Shown here piece by piece: positions 10,344 through 19,279 of a DNA stretch of 64,000 nt. Under the pieces are notes generated by a model. That model was not told where the DNA came from and searched no databases. It worked only from the letters and a program-made list of their open reading frames with translations. Position numbers and translations under genes: made by a program. Each line of letters opens with the position of its first letter. The stretch's first letter is position 1. Source of the DNA: UBA7672 sp038326205 (GTDB lineage: Bacteria; Pseudomonadota; Alphaproteobacteria; Caulobacterales; Hyphomonadaceae); the NCBI GenBank assembly GCA_038326205.1, contig JBBQJV010000014.1, positions 1-64,000 of the forward strand, written 5' to 3'.

Positions 10344-11899
10344 ATGAACAACCCGGAGCTGCTGGCCGCGCAGATGCTGCGCGAAGCGCTCGATGTGCAT
10401 GAGGACAGCGTGTCTATTTATGGTCCGCAGGGCCAGCACGTGTTCAGCAGCCAGTCGGCGCGGAAGCTTTTTGCGACCTTCTTTGTGTTTCTCGACAGCG
10501 GCCTCAGCCACTGGGAAGCAATTGCGGCATGCCTTCGTTTCAAGCGGCCTGACGTGAGCGAGGAGGTTGTCCAGACCTACGTGGCCTGGTGCCGGGACGA
10601 GTACGAGTCGGGGGAAACATATCATGCGAGAACGGATCATGATCGCGATGTGCTGATCACCTAGAGATCAATGTCCGGCGGGCGGAAGGCCGGCATCTCG
10701 ATCGACGTTACTGAGTTGCGGGAACGAGAGCGGAAGTTGAAACGCGTCAAGGAATCGGCTGAAGCGGCAAGCGCCGCCAAGAGCGCCTTCCTTGCCAACA
10801 TGAGCCATGAGATACGGACGCCGCTAAACGGTGTGCTCAGCATGGCGCAGTCGCTGATTCGGGATGAGCTATCGCCGGAGCAGCGCGGTAGGGTTGAAAT
10901 CCTGCTCGATAGCGGGCGCACCCTGATGACGGTCGTGAATGACGTTCTCGATCTGTCGAAAAGCGAGTCCGGCAAAGTGACGATCTCGCCCGTCGATGTC
11001 GCGATCCGTGAGGGCGTCGAGAGCGTCATCGAACTGTTCTGACCCAAGGCGGATGAAAAAGGCATCGCGCTGTCGCTTCGGCTGGACATCGACCTGCCGC
11101 ACCGGTTGAATCTCGATCCTGTTCGCACGCGGCAATGCCTTGGCAATCTGATCTCGAACGCCGTGAAGTTCACCGACAACGGCCGCGTTACCGTAACCGC
11201 ACGCCGCATCGGAAGCAGCGAAGTGCCAAAGCTTGAGTTTGCAGTCGCCGATACCGGAATCGGTATGACCGAACAGCACATGGCGAGGTTGTTCGAGGAC
11301 TTTGCGCAGGGCGACGACTCCACCACGCGACCTTATGGAGGAGCCGGACTTGGACTTGCGATCACCAGGCGCCTCGCTCGGCTGATGGGCGGCGATGTGG
11401 TGGTGGAGAGCACGCCAGGGAAGGGATCCGTCTTCAAACTTAGCCTCGCCGTCTCGTCGGTTCCTACGCTTTCATCGCGAGACAACCGGCAAACGCGCGT
11501 CGATCGTGATACCCCCGAAATCACCAACTATCGCATCCTGTTGACTGATGACAACGCAGTGAACCGCAAGGTTGTGCGGATGTTCATGAAGCCGTTCGGC
11601 GTGACACTGGTCGAGGTGCGTGATGGCGCCGAGGCGCTGTAGCGCTTGGCCAGTGAAGCCTTCGATCTCGTGCTGATGGACATCCACATGCCCGTGATGG
11701 ATGGTCGCGAGGCGGTGCGGCGCATTCGAGCAAGCGGGCAACCGTGGGCGAACGTTTCGGTCGTCGCGCTGACCGCCGACGCCATGCCGGGCGACAATGA
11801 GCGCTACATGGGCATGGACATGAACGCCCATGTCGCGAACCGATCGATCTACGGGAGCTGTTCTCGGCGGTCCAGCGCGCTGGCGATGAGCAAGGTTAG
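10344..11899 (+). pseudogene. Decayed hybrid sensor histidine kinase (PAS-HisKA-HATPase-REC)
   Basis: One reading frame carries a complete hybrid kinase broken four times. The PAS-like N-terminus (from ATG 10344) ends at TAG 10662-10664. It resumes at GISIDVTELRERERKLK with the HisKA box FLANMSHEIRTPLNG until TGA 11040-11042. It resumes again with the ATPase N box (LGNLISNAVKF), G1 (VADTGIGM) and G2 (GGAGLGLAI), then a receiver (ILLTDDNAVNRKVVR) until TAG 11640-11642. The phospho-acceptor strand LVLMDIHMPVMDG follows. Near 11841 one base is missing; in the restored frame the expected KPIDLRELFSAVQRA ends at TAG 11897-11899. The domains are still readable, so inactivation is recent. Confidence 0.85.
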
Positions 11900-11936
11900 C
11901 CGCGCCAACGCGGCGTAGGTCCGTTCTCCTGCCGGA

Positions 11937-12362
11937 CTATTCCGTCGTCGTTAGCGTAGACGGCAAGCGAAGGTGAACCTGCACGAGACAGACCGGCTTG
12001 GCTTGGTCCCGCTGCCACGCTTCCGCGTGCACTGTGGCGATGCGGCGTCCGAGCCGGCGGATGCGCGCGCGCGCAAACGTCGTTTCGCGTCTGGCGGGGC
12101 GCAGATATTCGACGTTGATGTCAATTGCGCGGAAGGGAGCGGACGTTCCCGTCTCGTGCGCCAGCTGCAGCAGGCAGGCGATCTCGAGGAAGGACGCGAC
12201 GCAGCCCCCATGAAGCGCCGGCAGCATGACGTTGCCCACCAGCTCATCGCGTACAGGCAGTATGGCAAGCACGCCGTTCGCGTCGACCTGCGCTTCGACG
12301 GCAAGGAAGCGTCCGAAGGGTGAGCCAGCGATGATGGCATTGATGTCGACGGGCGGTATCAT
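11937..12362 (-). CDS. PaaI-type hotdog thioesterase (second of a pair)
   Basis: A 141-residue hotdog-fold protein of the PaaI/acyl-CoA thioesterase group. LPALHGGCVASFLEIACLLQL matches the family's HGG loop and catalytic helix, followed by INVEYLRPARRETTFARARI. ATG at 12362 (MIPPVDINAIIAG) overlaps the stop of the upstream hotdog gene by 4 bp (ATGA), so the two are translationally coupled and may form a heteromer. It should hydrolyse an acyl-CoA; the substrate is unknown. The longer reading to 12434 lies inside the upstream gene and is rejected. Confidence 0.85.
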   Translation of the reverse strand: MIPPVDINAIIAGSPFGRFLAVEAQVDANGVLAILPVRDELVGNVMLPALHGGCVASFLEIACLLQLAHETGTSAPFRAIDINVEYLRPARRETTFARARIRRLGRRIATVHAEAWQRDQAKPVCLVQVHLRLPSTLTTTE

Positions 12363-12838
12363 TTCGCCTCCCGCCGGTTGAGGCTGAACGCAGCTTGCGC
12401 GGCGGCGACCGGATCGTCGGGCGAAACGTCCCAAGCTTCGGCGCGGAGGAAGGCAATCGTGCGCGTCGCCTTGTAGACATGCGCACGCGCTGACACCGCA
12501 GCGCGGGGCGCGGCGGGGCGCATGTGATCGATGCGCAGATCAAGCGTTGCAGGCGCCGAGTTCATGCCGAGACCGGCCATGATCGCGAGACCGCAGACAT
12601 GGTCGATCAGCGCAGTGATCGGCCCCGGCGCGAGGATGTCCGTGCCATTGAGGCCGACGAGATCGGCGCGCCAGGGCAGCAGGATTTCACCGCGATTGGG
12701 GGAAGAAGAAACGTAACGCATCCCGAGCGCGCGGGCGTAGGGCGTGTATTGCACCATGCCCTTTGCGATGGTGTCGCCCGGCCAGTCAGCGACGCCATCG
12801 GCGCCAGTCTCATCATCGGGGTCGCGCGGGTTAGACAT
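12359..12838 (-). CDS. Hotdog-fold thioesterase-like protein (first of a pair)
   Basis: A 159-residue hotdog-fold protein related to its downstream neighbour. The fold is seen in LGMRYVSSSPNRGEILLPWR, LAPGPITALIDHVCGLAIM (central helix, with the HGG loop replaced by ILAPGP) and LDLRIDHMRPAAPRAAVSAR. The missing His-Gly-Gly suggests it may bind acyl-CoA less efficiently or act through Asp85 of the helix. Its start overlaps the end of parE by 8 bp. Tandem hotdog genes behind parE suggest one operon; the link to topoisomerase is probably only positional. Confidence 0.78.
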   Translation of the reverse strand: MSNPRDPDDETGADGVADWPGDTIAKGMVQYTPYARALGMRYVSSSPNRGEILLPWRADLVGLNGTDILAPGPITALIDHVCGLAIMAGLGMNSAPATLDLRIDHMRPAAPRAAVSARAHVYKATRTIAFLRAEAWDVSPDDPVAAAQAAFSLNRREAK

Positions 12839-14831
12839 CCAGCTCGTCGATGAATTTGGCGTTGTCCTGGATGAACTTGAAGCGGAGCTCGGGCTTCTTG
12901 CCCATCAGCGTTTCGACGAGGTCTTCGACCGTCTTGACCGACTTGGGCAACGACACGCGCGCGAGGGTGCGCGTCCTGTGGTTCATAGTCGTCTCTTTGA
13001 GCTGCGCCGGCATCATCTCGCCGAGACCCTTGAATCGGCCCATCTCCGGCTTCTTACCCTTGAACTCGTTGGCGAGGAGCTGGTCCCTGTGGGCGTCGTC
13101 GCGGGCGTAGATCGACTTGCCGCCGTGGGTGAGGCGATATAGCGGCGGCTGGGCGAGGAAGAGGCGGCCAGATTCGATGAGGCCTGGGGTTTGGCGGAAA
13201 AAGAACGTGATAAGCAGGGACGCGATGTGGGCGCCGTCGACGTCGGCGTCGGTCATGATGATGATCCGTTCGTAGCGAAGATCCTCGACGCGGAAGCGAT
13301 GACCGAGGCCGGTGCCAAGCGCGGTCGCAAGATCGGACAGTTCCTTGTTGTTCGAGAGCTTTTCGTCGCCGGCGCTGGCGACGTTTAGGATCTTGCCGCG
13401 CAGGGGGAGAACCGCTTGCGTGGCGCGGTCGCGGGCCTGTTTAGCGGAGCCGCCGGCGCTGTCACCTTCGACGATGAACAGTTCGGTGCCTTGCGCTGAG
13501 CCATCCGAACAGTCGGCCAGCTTGCCGGGCAGGCGAAGCTTGCGGGTGGCGGACTGGCGCGCGACTTCCTTGTCTTTCCGTTTGCGCATCCGGTCTTCGG
13601 CCTGACCGATGGCCCATTCGAGCAGGCGGTTGGCGCTCGCGGTTGAGGCCGTGAGCCAATGGTCGAAGCGGTCGCGCATCGCGTTTTCGGTGATGCGGAA
13701 GGCGTCCTGCGTGGAGAGCTTTTCCTTGGTCTGGCCGACAAACTCCGGGTTGCGGATGAAGACCGAGAGCAGCGCGCCCGCGGTGCCGAGCACGTCGTCG
13801 GCGGTAACGAGTGCGGTCTTCTTGTTGCCGATCATTTCGCCGTAGGCGCGGAGGCCTTTTGTCAGCGCCGAGCGCATGCCCGCTTCGTGGGTGCCGCCTT
13901 CCGGCGTCGGGATGGTGTTGCAGTAAGTGCGCGAGAATCCGTCGGCTTCACCGAAGCCGTTGATGCTCCAGATGACGGCCCATTCGACGGCGCCGCCGCC
14001 GCCGATGTCGACACGGCCGGTGAAGGGATCTGGCAAGACGGTCTTGGTCTCTGTCGTTAGCTCTTTCAGCATGTCGGCGAGGCCGTTGGGATAGGACAGG
14101 ACGGCTTCGGCTGGCGTCTTGTCGTCGTCCTTCAGCAGCTTGGGTTCGCAGCTCCAGCGGATCTCGGCGGCGCGAGACAGATAGGCTTTCGAGCGCGCCA
14201 TGGCGAACAGGCGCGAGGGGCGGAAGTGCAGCTTGTCGCCGAAGATCTGCGGATCGGGATGGAAGCTAATCTGCGTGCCGCGCCTGTTGGGCGCCGCGCC
14301 GACGGTTGTCAGCTTCGATGTCGGATTGCCGCGCGAATAGGTCTGGCGGTACAGCTTCCGGTCGATTGCGATCTCGACAATGACTTCATCGGATAGCGCA
14401 TTCACGACCGAGATACCAACGCCGTGCAGACCGCCGGCGGTCTGGTAGGCCTTGTTCGAGAATTTTCCGCCTGAGTGCAACATCGTCATGATGACTTCGA
14501 GCGCGGTCTTGTTCTTGACCTTCGGGTGCATGCCGATCGGGATGCCGCGCCCGTCGTCGCGCACTGTCAGATAGCCATTGGCTCCCAGTGTCACGTCGAT
14601 GCGGCTGGCGTGGCCGGCGACGGCCTCGTCGATCGAGTTGTCGAGCACTTCGGCGAACAGGTGGTGGTAGGCGCGCTCGTCCGTGCCGCCGATATACATG
14701 CCGGGGCGCTTGCGGACGGGCTCGAGGCCTTCGAGGACTTCTATGTCCTTGGCGGAGTAGCCGGACGAATCCGATTTCTCGCTATCTGACCTGTTGGAGG
14801 CAAACAGCTTTGCCTGGTTGTTCTTGGCCAT
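12831..14831 (-). CDS. parE: DNA topoisomerase IV subunit B
   Basis: A 666-residue type IIA topoisomerase ATPase subunit that works with ParC to decatenate daughter chromosomes. The GHKL ATPase domain shows LEPVRKRPGMYIGG, EVLDNSIDEAVAG (ATP/Mg site), DDGRGIPIG and GGLHGVGISVVNALS. The Toprim domain carries FIVEGDSAGGSAKQARDR and the acidic DADVDGAHI. It is ParE rather than GyrB by the N-terminal spacing and the absence of the long GyrB insert, and by length. ATG at 14831 starts MAKNNQAKLF. Two thioesterase genes follow in overlap. Confidence 0.93.
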   Translation of the reverse strand: MAKNNQAKLFASNRSDSEKSDSSGYSAKDIEVLEGLEPVRKRPGMYIGGTDERAYHHLFAEVLDNSIDEAVAGHASRIDVTLGANGYLTVRDDGRGIPIGMHPKVKNKTALEVIMTMLHSGGKFSNKAYQTAGGLHGVGISVVNALSDEVIVEIAIDRKLYRQTYSRGNPTSKLTTVGAAPNRRGTQISFHPDPQIFGDKLHFRPSRLFAMARSKAYLSRAAEIRWSCEPKLLKDDDKTPAEAVLSYPNGLADMLKELTTETKTVLPDPFTGRVDIGGGGAVEWAVIWSINGFGEADGFSRTYCNTIPTPEGGTHEAGMRSALTKGLRAYGEMIGNKKTALVTADDVLGTAGALLSVFIRNPEFVGQTKEKLSTQDAFRITENAMRDRFDHWLTASTASANRLLEWAIGQAEDRMRKRKDKEVARQSATRKLRLPGKLADCSDGSAQGTELFIVEGDSAGGSAKQARDRATQAVLPLRGKILNVASAGDEKLSNNKELSDLATALGTGLGHRFRVEDLRYERIIIMTDADVDGAHIASLLITFFFRQTPGLIESGRLFLAQPPLYRLTHGGKSIYARDDAHRDQLLANEFKGKKPEMGRFKGLGEMMPAQLKETTMNHRTRTLARVSLPKSVKTVEDLVETLMGKKPELRFKFIQDNAKFIDELDV

Positions 14832-15089
14832 GAGTACCCTGAGGTCCGAATCAACGCCTGTGCGCGAGCATGTGAGCTAGCCTGACGGCTCTGATATGGA
14901 CAATTCTTGCGATTAAGAAAGCCTTGTAATTCGGGGCTTATGCGCGGCTAAAGCGCATTGTGGCACTCGTGATCCACAGCCGATGGGGGCCATTTGGGCC
15001 CGGTATGGGGCCGGGGCATGAGCCCGCGTAGGGACTGGCGTGAGCCGTCCGGGAGGCTGTAGCTTTGGGCTGATCTCCAATGGAGGGAT

Positions 15090-15177
15090 CCGGGACGCGG
15101 GCAGCCCCGCGTGGTTTGGCTGATCGCTGAAGCGACCTACAGGTAGAAAAGAGGTTTCGCGGATCCCGCGTCCCCGG
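15090..15177. repeat. Long imperfect hairpin, possible structured RNA (unidentified)
   Basis: CCGGGACGCGGG at 15090-15101 pairs with CCCGCGTCCCCGG at 15165-15177 (12 pairs, one bulge). Inside it CCGCG (15107-15111) pairs with CGCGG (15158-15162), and a TCGC-TGAA-GCGA hairpin sits in the apical part (15124-15135). Such a nested closing stem over about 90 bases suggests a folded RNA or a cruciform. It does not match the conserved elements of 6S, tmRNA, RNase P or SRP RNA that I can recall. Confidence 0.4.
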
Positions 15178-15330
15178 CAGGTGTCGTGCAGCGGCGAGGA
15201 AGCAGCGGGGTTTATTTCAACCGCCTGAACCCGTTTCGGCCACCTGCGTGCAGGTCATGGTATTCTGTGCATGATCCCTCGCAGCCTCTCGGATTTATCG
15301 GATTCACCCGGGCTCTTCACGCTCCGTGCG

Positions 15331-15380
15331 TCCACCTCGCGCCGTTGAACGGTTGCACGACCGCCCTCCTGCGAGGTGGA
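15331..15380. repeat. Perfect 10-bp inverted repeat with inner palindrome
   Basis: TCCACCTCGC at 15331-15340 and GCGAGGTGGA at 15371-15380 are exact reverse complements 30 bases apart. The spacer contains CCGTT-G-AACGG at 15342-15352. No T-run follows. It may be a protein-binding palindrome or part of the same repeat-rich non-coding tract. Confidence 0.5.
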
Positions 15381-15546
15381 TGAGAGAAGTACTCGCATGG
15401 CTGGGAAAGTGTAGGATCGGCATATTGCTGATACAGCGATTTGCGCGCGCGAGTGTTTGGAGTTGCGGGAGTCGCTCTGAACGACGGGGGTGCAGATTCG
15501 GCGGATAAGTCGGGTTTGGGGAGGAGATGGCAGCGCGTCGGAGATA

Positions 15547-15663
15547 CGCGTTCCCGGCGGCGGCCGGGATCCAGTCTTCGCACGCAGTGCGAATTTGCAA
15601 GCAGCAGAAGCAAAAGCGCGCTGATGCACGCTGGCTGGATCCCCGCCCTCCGCCGGGAACGCG
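15547..15663. repeat. REP/MITE-like palindromic element (117 bp)
   Basis: The 28 bases at 15547-15574 (beginning CGCGTTCCCGGCGG, ending GGGATCCAG) are an imperfect inverted copy of 15635-15663 (beginning CTGGATCCCC, ending CGGGAACGCG). Between them TTCGCAC-GCA-GTGCGAA (15577-15593) makes a further hairpin. It has no coding capacity. The design resembles dispersed intergenic palindromes of alphaproteobacteria, and IS110-family elements often insert next to such repeats. Confidence 0.6.
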
Positions 15664-15776
15664 ACCGTGCCAAGCGGCACGCTTCCAGTGACAGTGTTTG
15701 CGGGTGTGCAGCGACTCCCTGCCCTTCGCGACGCCGCCTTCGGCGGCTCCTCAGGGGGGGGACTCCCCACCAATGA

Positions 15777-17025
15777 TCAAGGGGTTTTTGGCTCGTACCT
15801 GACCGAGCCGAGTTTCCCCGGATTATAGACCGTTCTGGCCTTGAGCATGGCGCAGGCGACCGCCAGGAGCCGATCGGCGACGCCCCGCAAGGCGCGGCCA
15901 TGGGAGTGTCCTCGTCCTCTCAGCGCTGCGTATCGCTCCCGGCTGCGCGCGTCATGTTGGGTCGCGACCCTGGCCCAGTGATAAACCGCTGTTCGCAGCC
16001 TGCCGGAGCAGGCCTTGCGCATTTCGACCCGACAGGATTTGCCGCTCCTCTTGGTGACCGGGGCCACTCCGGTCAAAGTGCGCAAGGCGTGATAGTCTCG
16101 CGCTTGGATGGCCGACCAGCCTTCCGTGAGCAACGTGGCGAGGACGATCCTTCCCACTCCCGGCAGAGAGTACAGGATCGCCGCGTCGCGTTGCTCGATC
16201 GGCTGCCCCGGTTCGGGTTCCGGACCGGCGAGAGTTTCGACAAGCTTGTCGATCTGTCGGGTGACCTCCTTGAGCTGACGGTTCACCAGGAGCACCCGCT
16301 CAGCGAGCGCAGTAATGTGAGCCTTGGCGGCCTCCGCGGCCGGGCGCAACGGTGAGAGCCGGGCGTCGAAGGATCGCAACCGCATCTGCGGCGCTAAGCC
16401 GACGTATGCGGTGCGCGCCAAGCACGCGCGCAGCTTTCTTTTCACTGAGTTTGCCGGCTTCGGCCGGTGTCGGCGCCAACGCCCAGAGCTCTAAAAACCA
16501 TGCAGCGCCAGGATCTTCGCCAAGCTCAGGCGCCTGAGGATAATAGCGCCAGAGCTGCTGACGGATGCGGTTGGTAAGCCGGTTGCGCTCTTCTTTCAGT
16601 TCATCGCCCATCCGCGACCACTCTCTCAACCCCACCACGACAGGATCGAGGATCTCGAGGCGACGGAAGCAATGACGGTCAGTTCGTAACGATGAGGCAA
16701 GAACCAGCGCATCCCGGCGGTCGTCCTTGGCCCCGGCCGGCGAGAACCGGTCACGGAAGCGGTCAAGCTGTTTGGGATTGATGGCGAACACGGCAATGCC
16801 GCGATCCATCAAAGCTTCGACGACCGGGCCGTGAGGCACTTCAATGGCGACTGCGACCTCGTCGGGGGCAGAGGCCTGCGCCAGCAGCCAGTTGACCATC
16901 GCGCCCAGACCATCGCCATCATGCGCGAAGGAGCGCTGTACCGGGCCGGCTGGCCCCAGAAGACAGACCTGGTGCTCGAGACTTGCCCAATCGACGCCGA
17001 CAAAGACGGTCGGCTCCTTATCCAT
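15777..17025 (-). pseudogene. IS110-family transposase (DEDD recombinase), frameshifted
   Basis: The N-terminal DEDD part starts at ATG 17025 behind a near-perfect GGGAGGTGA ribosome site: VGVDWASLEH (first Asp), AIEVPHGPVVEAL (Glu) and KDDRRDALVLASSL (Asp-x-x-Asp), then the long helical linker KEERNRLTNRIRQQLWRYYP. The C-terminal Transposase_20 part lies in another frame, ending at 15777: LYSLPGVGRIVLATLLTEGW, LTGVAPVTKRSGKS (with the family's catalytic Ser) and RTAVYHWARVATQHD. The join falls near 16335-16347, where PALTVAPG in one frame must connect to AAEAAKAHITAL in the other, so one base is lost or gained. IS110 members are not known to use programmed frameshifting, so the copy is probably dead. 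Confidence 0.85.
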
Positions 17026-17283
17026 CGTCACCTCCCTTTGTTGAACGAGCCGCCGTGTCGCTTCACCATTCCCTGTACTGGCGCTCGGATCCAAAAGTGC
17101 CGGCGCAACTCCCCACTGGGCGTGCAACACGGGCCAACCGGTCGAGGCGCGCGTCCCCCCAGGCGTTCAAGACGCAGGGGGCGAATGGCTGCTCTCGACC
17201 AGCCGGCTCGCGACGGTCATGATAAACACAAACCGCACTGAACGGGTACAGGGAGGGAGCGAGCCAGGCGGTTCGGGAGTGCC
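17026..17283 (-). ncRNA. Leader of the IS110-type element, candidate bridge RNA region
   Basis: This 258-bp stretch between the recombinase start and the next gene has no credible ORF. IS110-group elements carry, upstream of the recombinase, a non-coding region that is transcribed as a bridge RNA pairing with target and donor DNA. Small hairpins are visible, for example GCGT-TCAAG-ACGC at 17163-17175 and GGCTG/CAGCC at 17187-17204. The RNA itself, its loops and the element end cannot be fixed from one copy. Confidence 0.3.
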
Positions 17284-18195
17284 TCAGGCCACGTCGGATT
17301 TCTTGTCGTGAGCAGCGTGGATCTTCTTGCTCACCAGGCGGTCGAGTTCGTTGGCGACCGAGGAGCGGTGGATGAAGGCTTCCTCTGGCATGTCGAGGAT
17401 GATTGCGATCGTCTGGAAGTGATATTTCACCACGTCGACATCGTAGGTGTCGGTCATGCCAACGCCTTCGACGTAGCGCAGGGATGAGCTCCAGACGCGG
17501 CCGATGGTGTCGTCTCCGAGGTGGGAGACTTCATCCGAGTTCTGCTGAAGCATGCGGTACATACCGCGAATGCCGGCGACGCGATCGCCCTGAGTGCGAT
17601 TGGCGTAAGCGGTGAGATTGTCGATAATTGCCCGCAGCTTGAAGGCATTCTCTTTGGACTGTTCGGTCTGCGCCTTCTGCGGCGGCTCGTCCGTCAGGCG
17701 GCGCCAGGGGCCGGTGTAGGCGGTGTCTTCCTTGCGCCGACGGCAAGGGCCGACATAGTTGCGACTATCGATGAACTTGCGAGGGCGCAGGACGACTTCT
17801 TCGATGCGCGACAGCACGCCTTGCGCGCTGACAGGTTTGAGCAGAAATTCGTTGATGCCCGACTGTCGCGCGGACATCAGCTGCTCGTGGTCGATGATGC
17901 CGGCAAGCAGAATGATCGGTGTCTCGCGGGCAAGGCCTGTGGTGTTGCGTCGGATCTCGCGCGTGAATTCGAGGCCGGACATGCGGCCGGCATCCCAGTC
18001 GACGAAGATGATGTCGGGCTTGAATGTGCGGCCGACGGTGAAGGCTTCCATCGCGCTGGCGGCCGCGTTGATGTTGGTGATCATTAGGCGACGCAGGCTG
18101 TCGGCGACGACGCCACGCATATAGGCGTTGGGGTCAACGATCAGGATCTTCATGCGCTTGAGGTCGCTGGGGGGAATGGTGCGCTCGTCAGTCAT
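17284..18195 (-). CDS. Receiver-domain response regulator with GPCRRRK motif
   Basis: A 303-residue protein with an N-terminal receiver domain: ILIVDPNAYMR, phospho-acceptor strand IIFVDWDAGRMSG (Asp present) and the conserved Lys in FLLKPVSAQ. After the receiver comes RKFIDSRNYVGPCRRRK, a motif typical of an alphaproteobacterial receiver family, then about 150 mostly helical residues with no known output domain. It lacks a DNA-binding or enzymatic output, so signalling through protein contacts is likely. Its start overlaps the stop of the upstream paralogue by one base (TGATG), so the pair is coupled. Confidence 0.85.
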   Translation of the reverse strand: MTDERTIPPSDLKRMKILIVDPNAYMRGVVADSLRRLMITNINAAASAMEAFTVGRTFKPDIIFVDWDAGRMSGLEFTREIRRNTTGLARETPIILLAGIIDHEQLMSARQSGINEFLLKPVSAQGVLSRIEEVVLRPRKFIDSRNYVGPCRRRKEDTAYTGPWRRLTDEPPQKAQTEQSKENAFKLRAIIDNLTAYANRTQGDRVAGIRGMYRMLQQNSDEVSHLGDDTIGRVWSSSLRYVEGVGMTDTYDVDVVKYHFQTIAIILDMPEEAFIHRSSVANELDRLVSKKIHAAHDKKSDVA

Positions 18196-19076
18196 CAGGC
18201 GGCGTTCTTTTTCTGGATGATCTGGCCGAGGGCCAAAGACACTGTGTCACGCGCATCAACAAATGCGGGCGGCAGGGCGGCGAGTTGTTCAAGCGCGGAC
18301 AACGCGGCGGAAATGACAGGCTCTTCGACCTGTCCCAGCGGGGCGGCGATTCCGATATAGGATTCGAACGAGGCGAGACCGGCCACCAGCGCCTCGTCGT
18401 CCTGTTGGGCCGCGAGCGATTTTGCGCCGCGCACCTGCGAGATGGCCTTGGCTAGCCGGGGCGAGTGACCGCTGTCCAGATCGACGCAGGTTTCGCGAAG
18501 AGCTGCGAGTTTTTCGCGGATGGGCGAACGGCGGGCCAACTCATCCTGGTCGATCATCACCGGGCGATCCACTTGGCGGCGCTTCTCGCCATAGTAGTCG
18601 GCTGGATTCTTGCGGCGGCGGCAGGGCCCGAGAAAAATGGCACTGTCGATGAACGGTCGCGGCGTCTCGATCACCATCTCGAGCCGCTGGCGCAGCGCGA
18701 TGGGCGAGATGGGCTTGGTGAGAAATTCGTCGATGCCGGCATCGCGGCCGGAGATGACCTGGGGACCGGTGAGGCGGGGGGTGAGGAGGAGGAGGGGGAG
18801 ACGGCGAAGGTGGTGGTCTTCGTGATTGCGGAGGTCGCGCGCGAAGGTGAGGGCGTCGAACGGCCCGTCCTTGTCCAGCGACAAAAGGATGAGGTCGACC
18901 CGGATTTCGCAGAGCGTCGAAAAGGCCGCTTCTGCGCTGCGCACGTTGGGAATGTTGGCGACGGTGAGGTGGCGCAGAATCTCGACGATCAGCTGACGGC
19001 TGACGCTATGCCCGTCCGCCACCAGAACCGACAGGGTTCGGGGATTCAACGGCCGAGGTTTTCTCGGATCGTACAT
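18195..19076 (-). CDS. Pseudo-receiver protein, paralogue of the downstream response regulator
   Basis: A 293-residue protein with the same layout as its neighbour: receiver-like domain (LSVLVADGHSVSRQLI, FLTKPISPIAL), the motif RPFIDSAIFLGPCRRRK and a helical C-terminal part. The strand that should carry the phospho-acceptor Asp reads LILLSLDKDGPFD, with Ser at that place, so it probably cannot be phosphorylated normally. It may act as a constitutive or inhibitory partner of the downstream regulator. ATG 19076 is used; a GTG at 19091 adds five residues. Confidence 0.82.
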   Translation of the reverse strand: MYDPRKPRPLNPRTLSVLVADGHSVSRQLIVEILRHLTVANIPNVRSAEAAFSTLCEIRVDLILLSLDKDGPFDALTFARDLRNHEDHHLRRLPLLLLTPRLTGPQVISGRDAGIDEFLTKPISPIALRQRLEMVIETPRPFIDSAIFLGPCRRRKNPADYYGEKRRQVDRPVMIDQDELARRSPIREKLAALRETCVDLDSGHSPRLAKAISQVRGAKSLAAQQDDEALVAGLASFESYIGIAAPLGQVEEPVISAALSALEQLAALPPAFVDARDTVSLALGQIIQKKNAA

Positions 19077-19279
19077 TGCGATGCGTGCCACCCGTTCCGA
19101 GTTCGAGGGCAGACTATGGCCTTAAGGTAATTATCCGGTTGAGATCGGGCCGCGTAGGCGACGAAAATCCAGTTAGTCGCGGACTTAGCCGAAAAAATGA
19201 GGAAATTCAGTGTAACCCATGCGTTGGCCTAAGGTGTGTAACTTGCTATGGTTCGCCTCCAACGCAGGAGACCCGCCTT

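Larger units (their letters stand above)
14832..15776. other. 945-bp non-coding stretch rich in inverted repeats
   Basis: No convincing gene is seen here. ORFs in it lack ribosome sites, conserved motifs and consistent codon use. It holds the promoter side of parE (14832-14950) and at least four hairpin-forming elements annotated separately or noted here: 15090-15177, 15331-15380, 15547-15663, and GCCGCC-TTC-GGCGGC at 15733-15747. A 14-bp palindrome ACCTGC-GT-GCAGGT lies at 15242-15255. The right end abuts an IS110-type element, whose outer boundary cannot be fixed because that family lacks terminal inverted repeats. Confidence 0.6.

Noticed and set aside
15186..15215. GGAAGCAGC in the non-coding stretch as an SRP RNA
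   Set aside because: The sequence resembles the AGCAG side of the SRP loop, but the matching CAGG side and the GGAA tetraloop are missing.
16335..16347. Programmed frameshift in the IS110-type recombinase
   Set aside because: No slippery heptamer is evident at the join and the family is normally in one frame, so a mutation is simpler.
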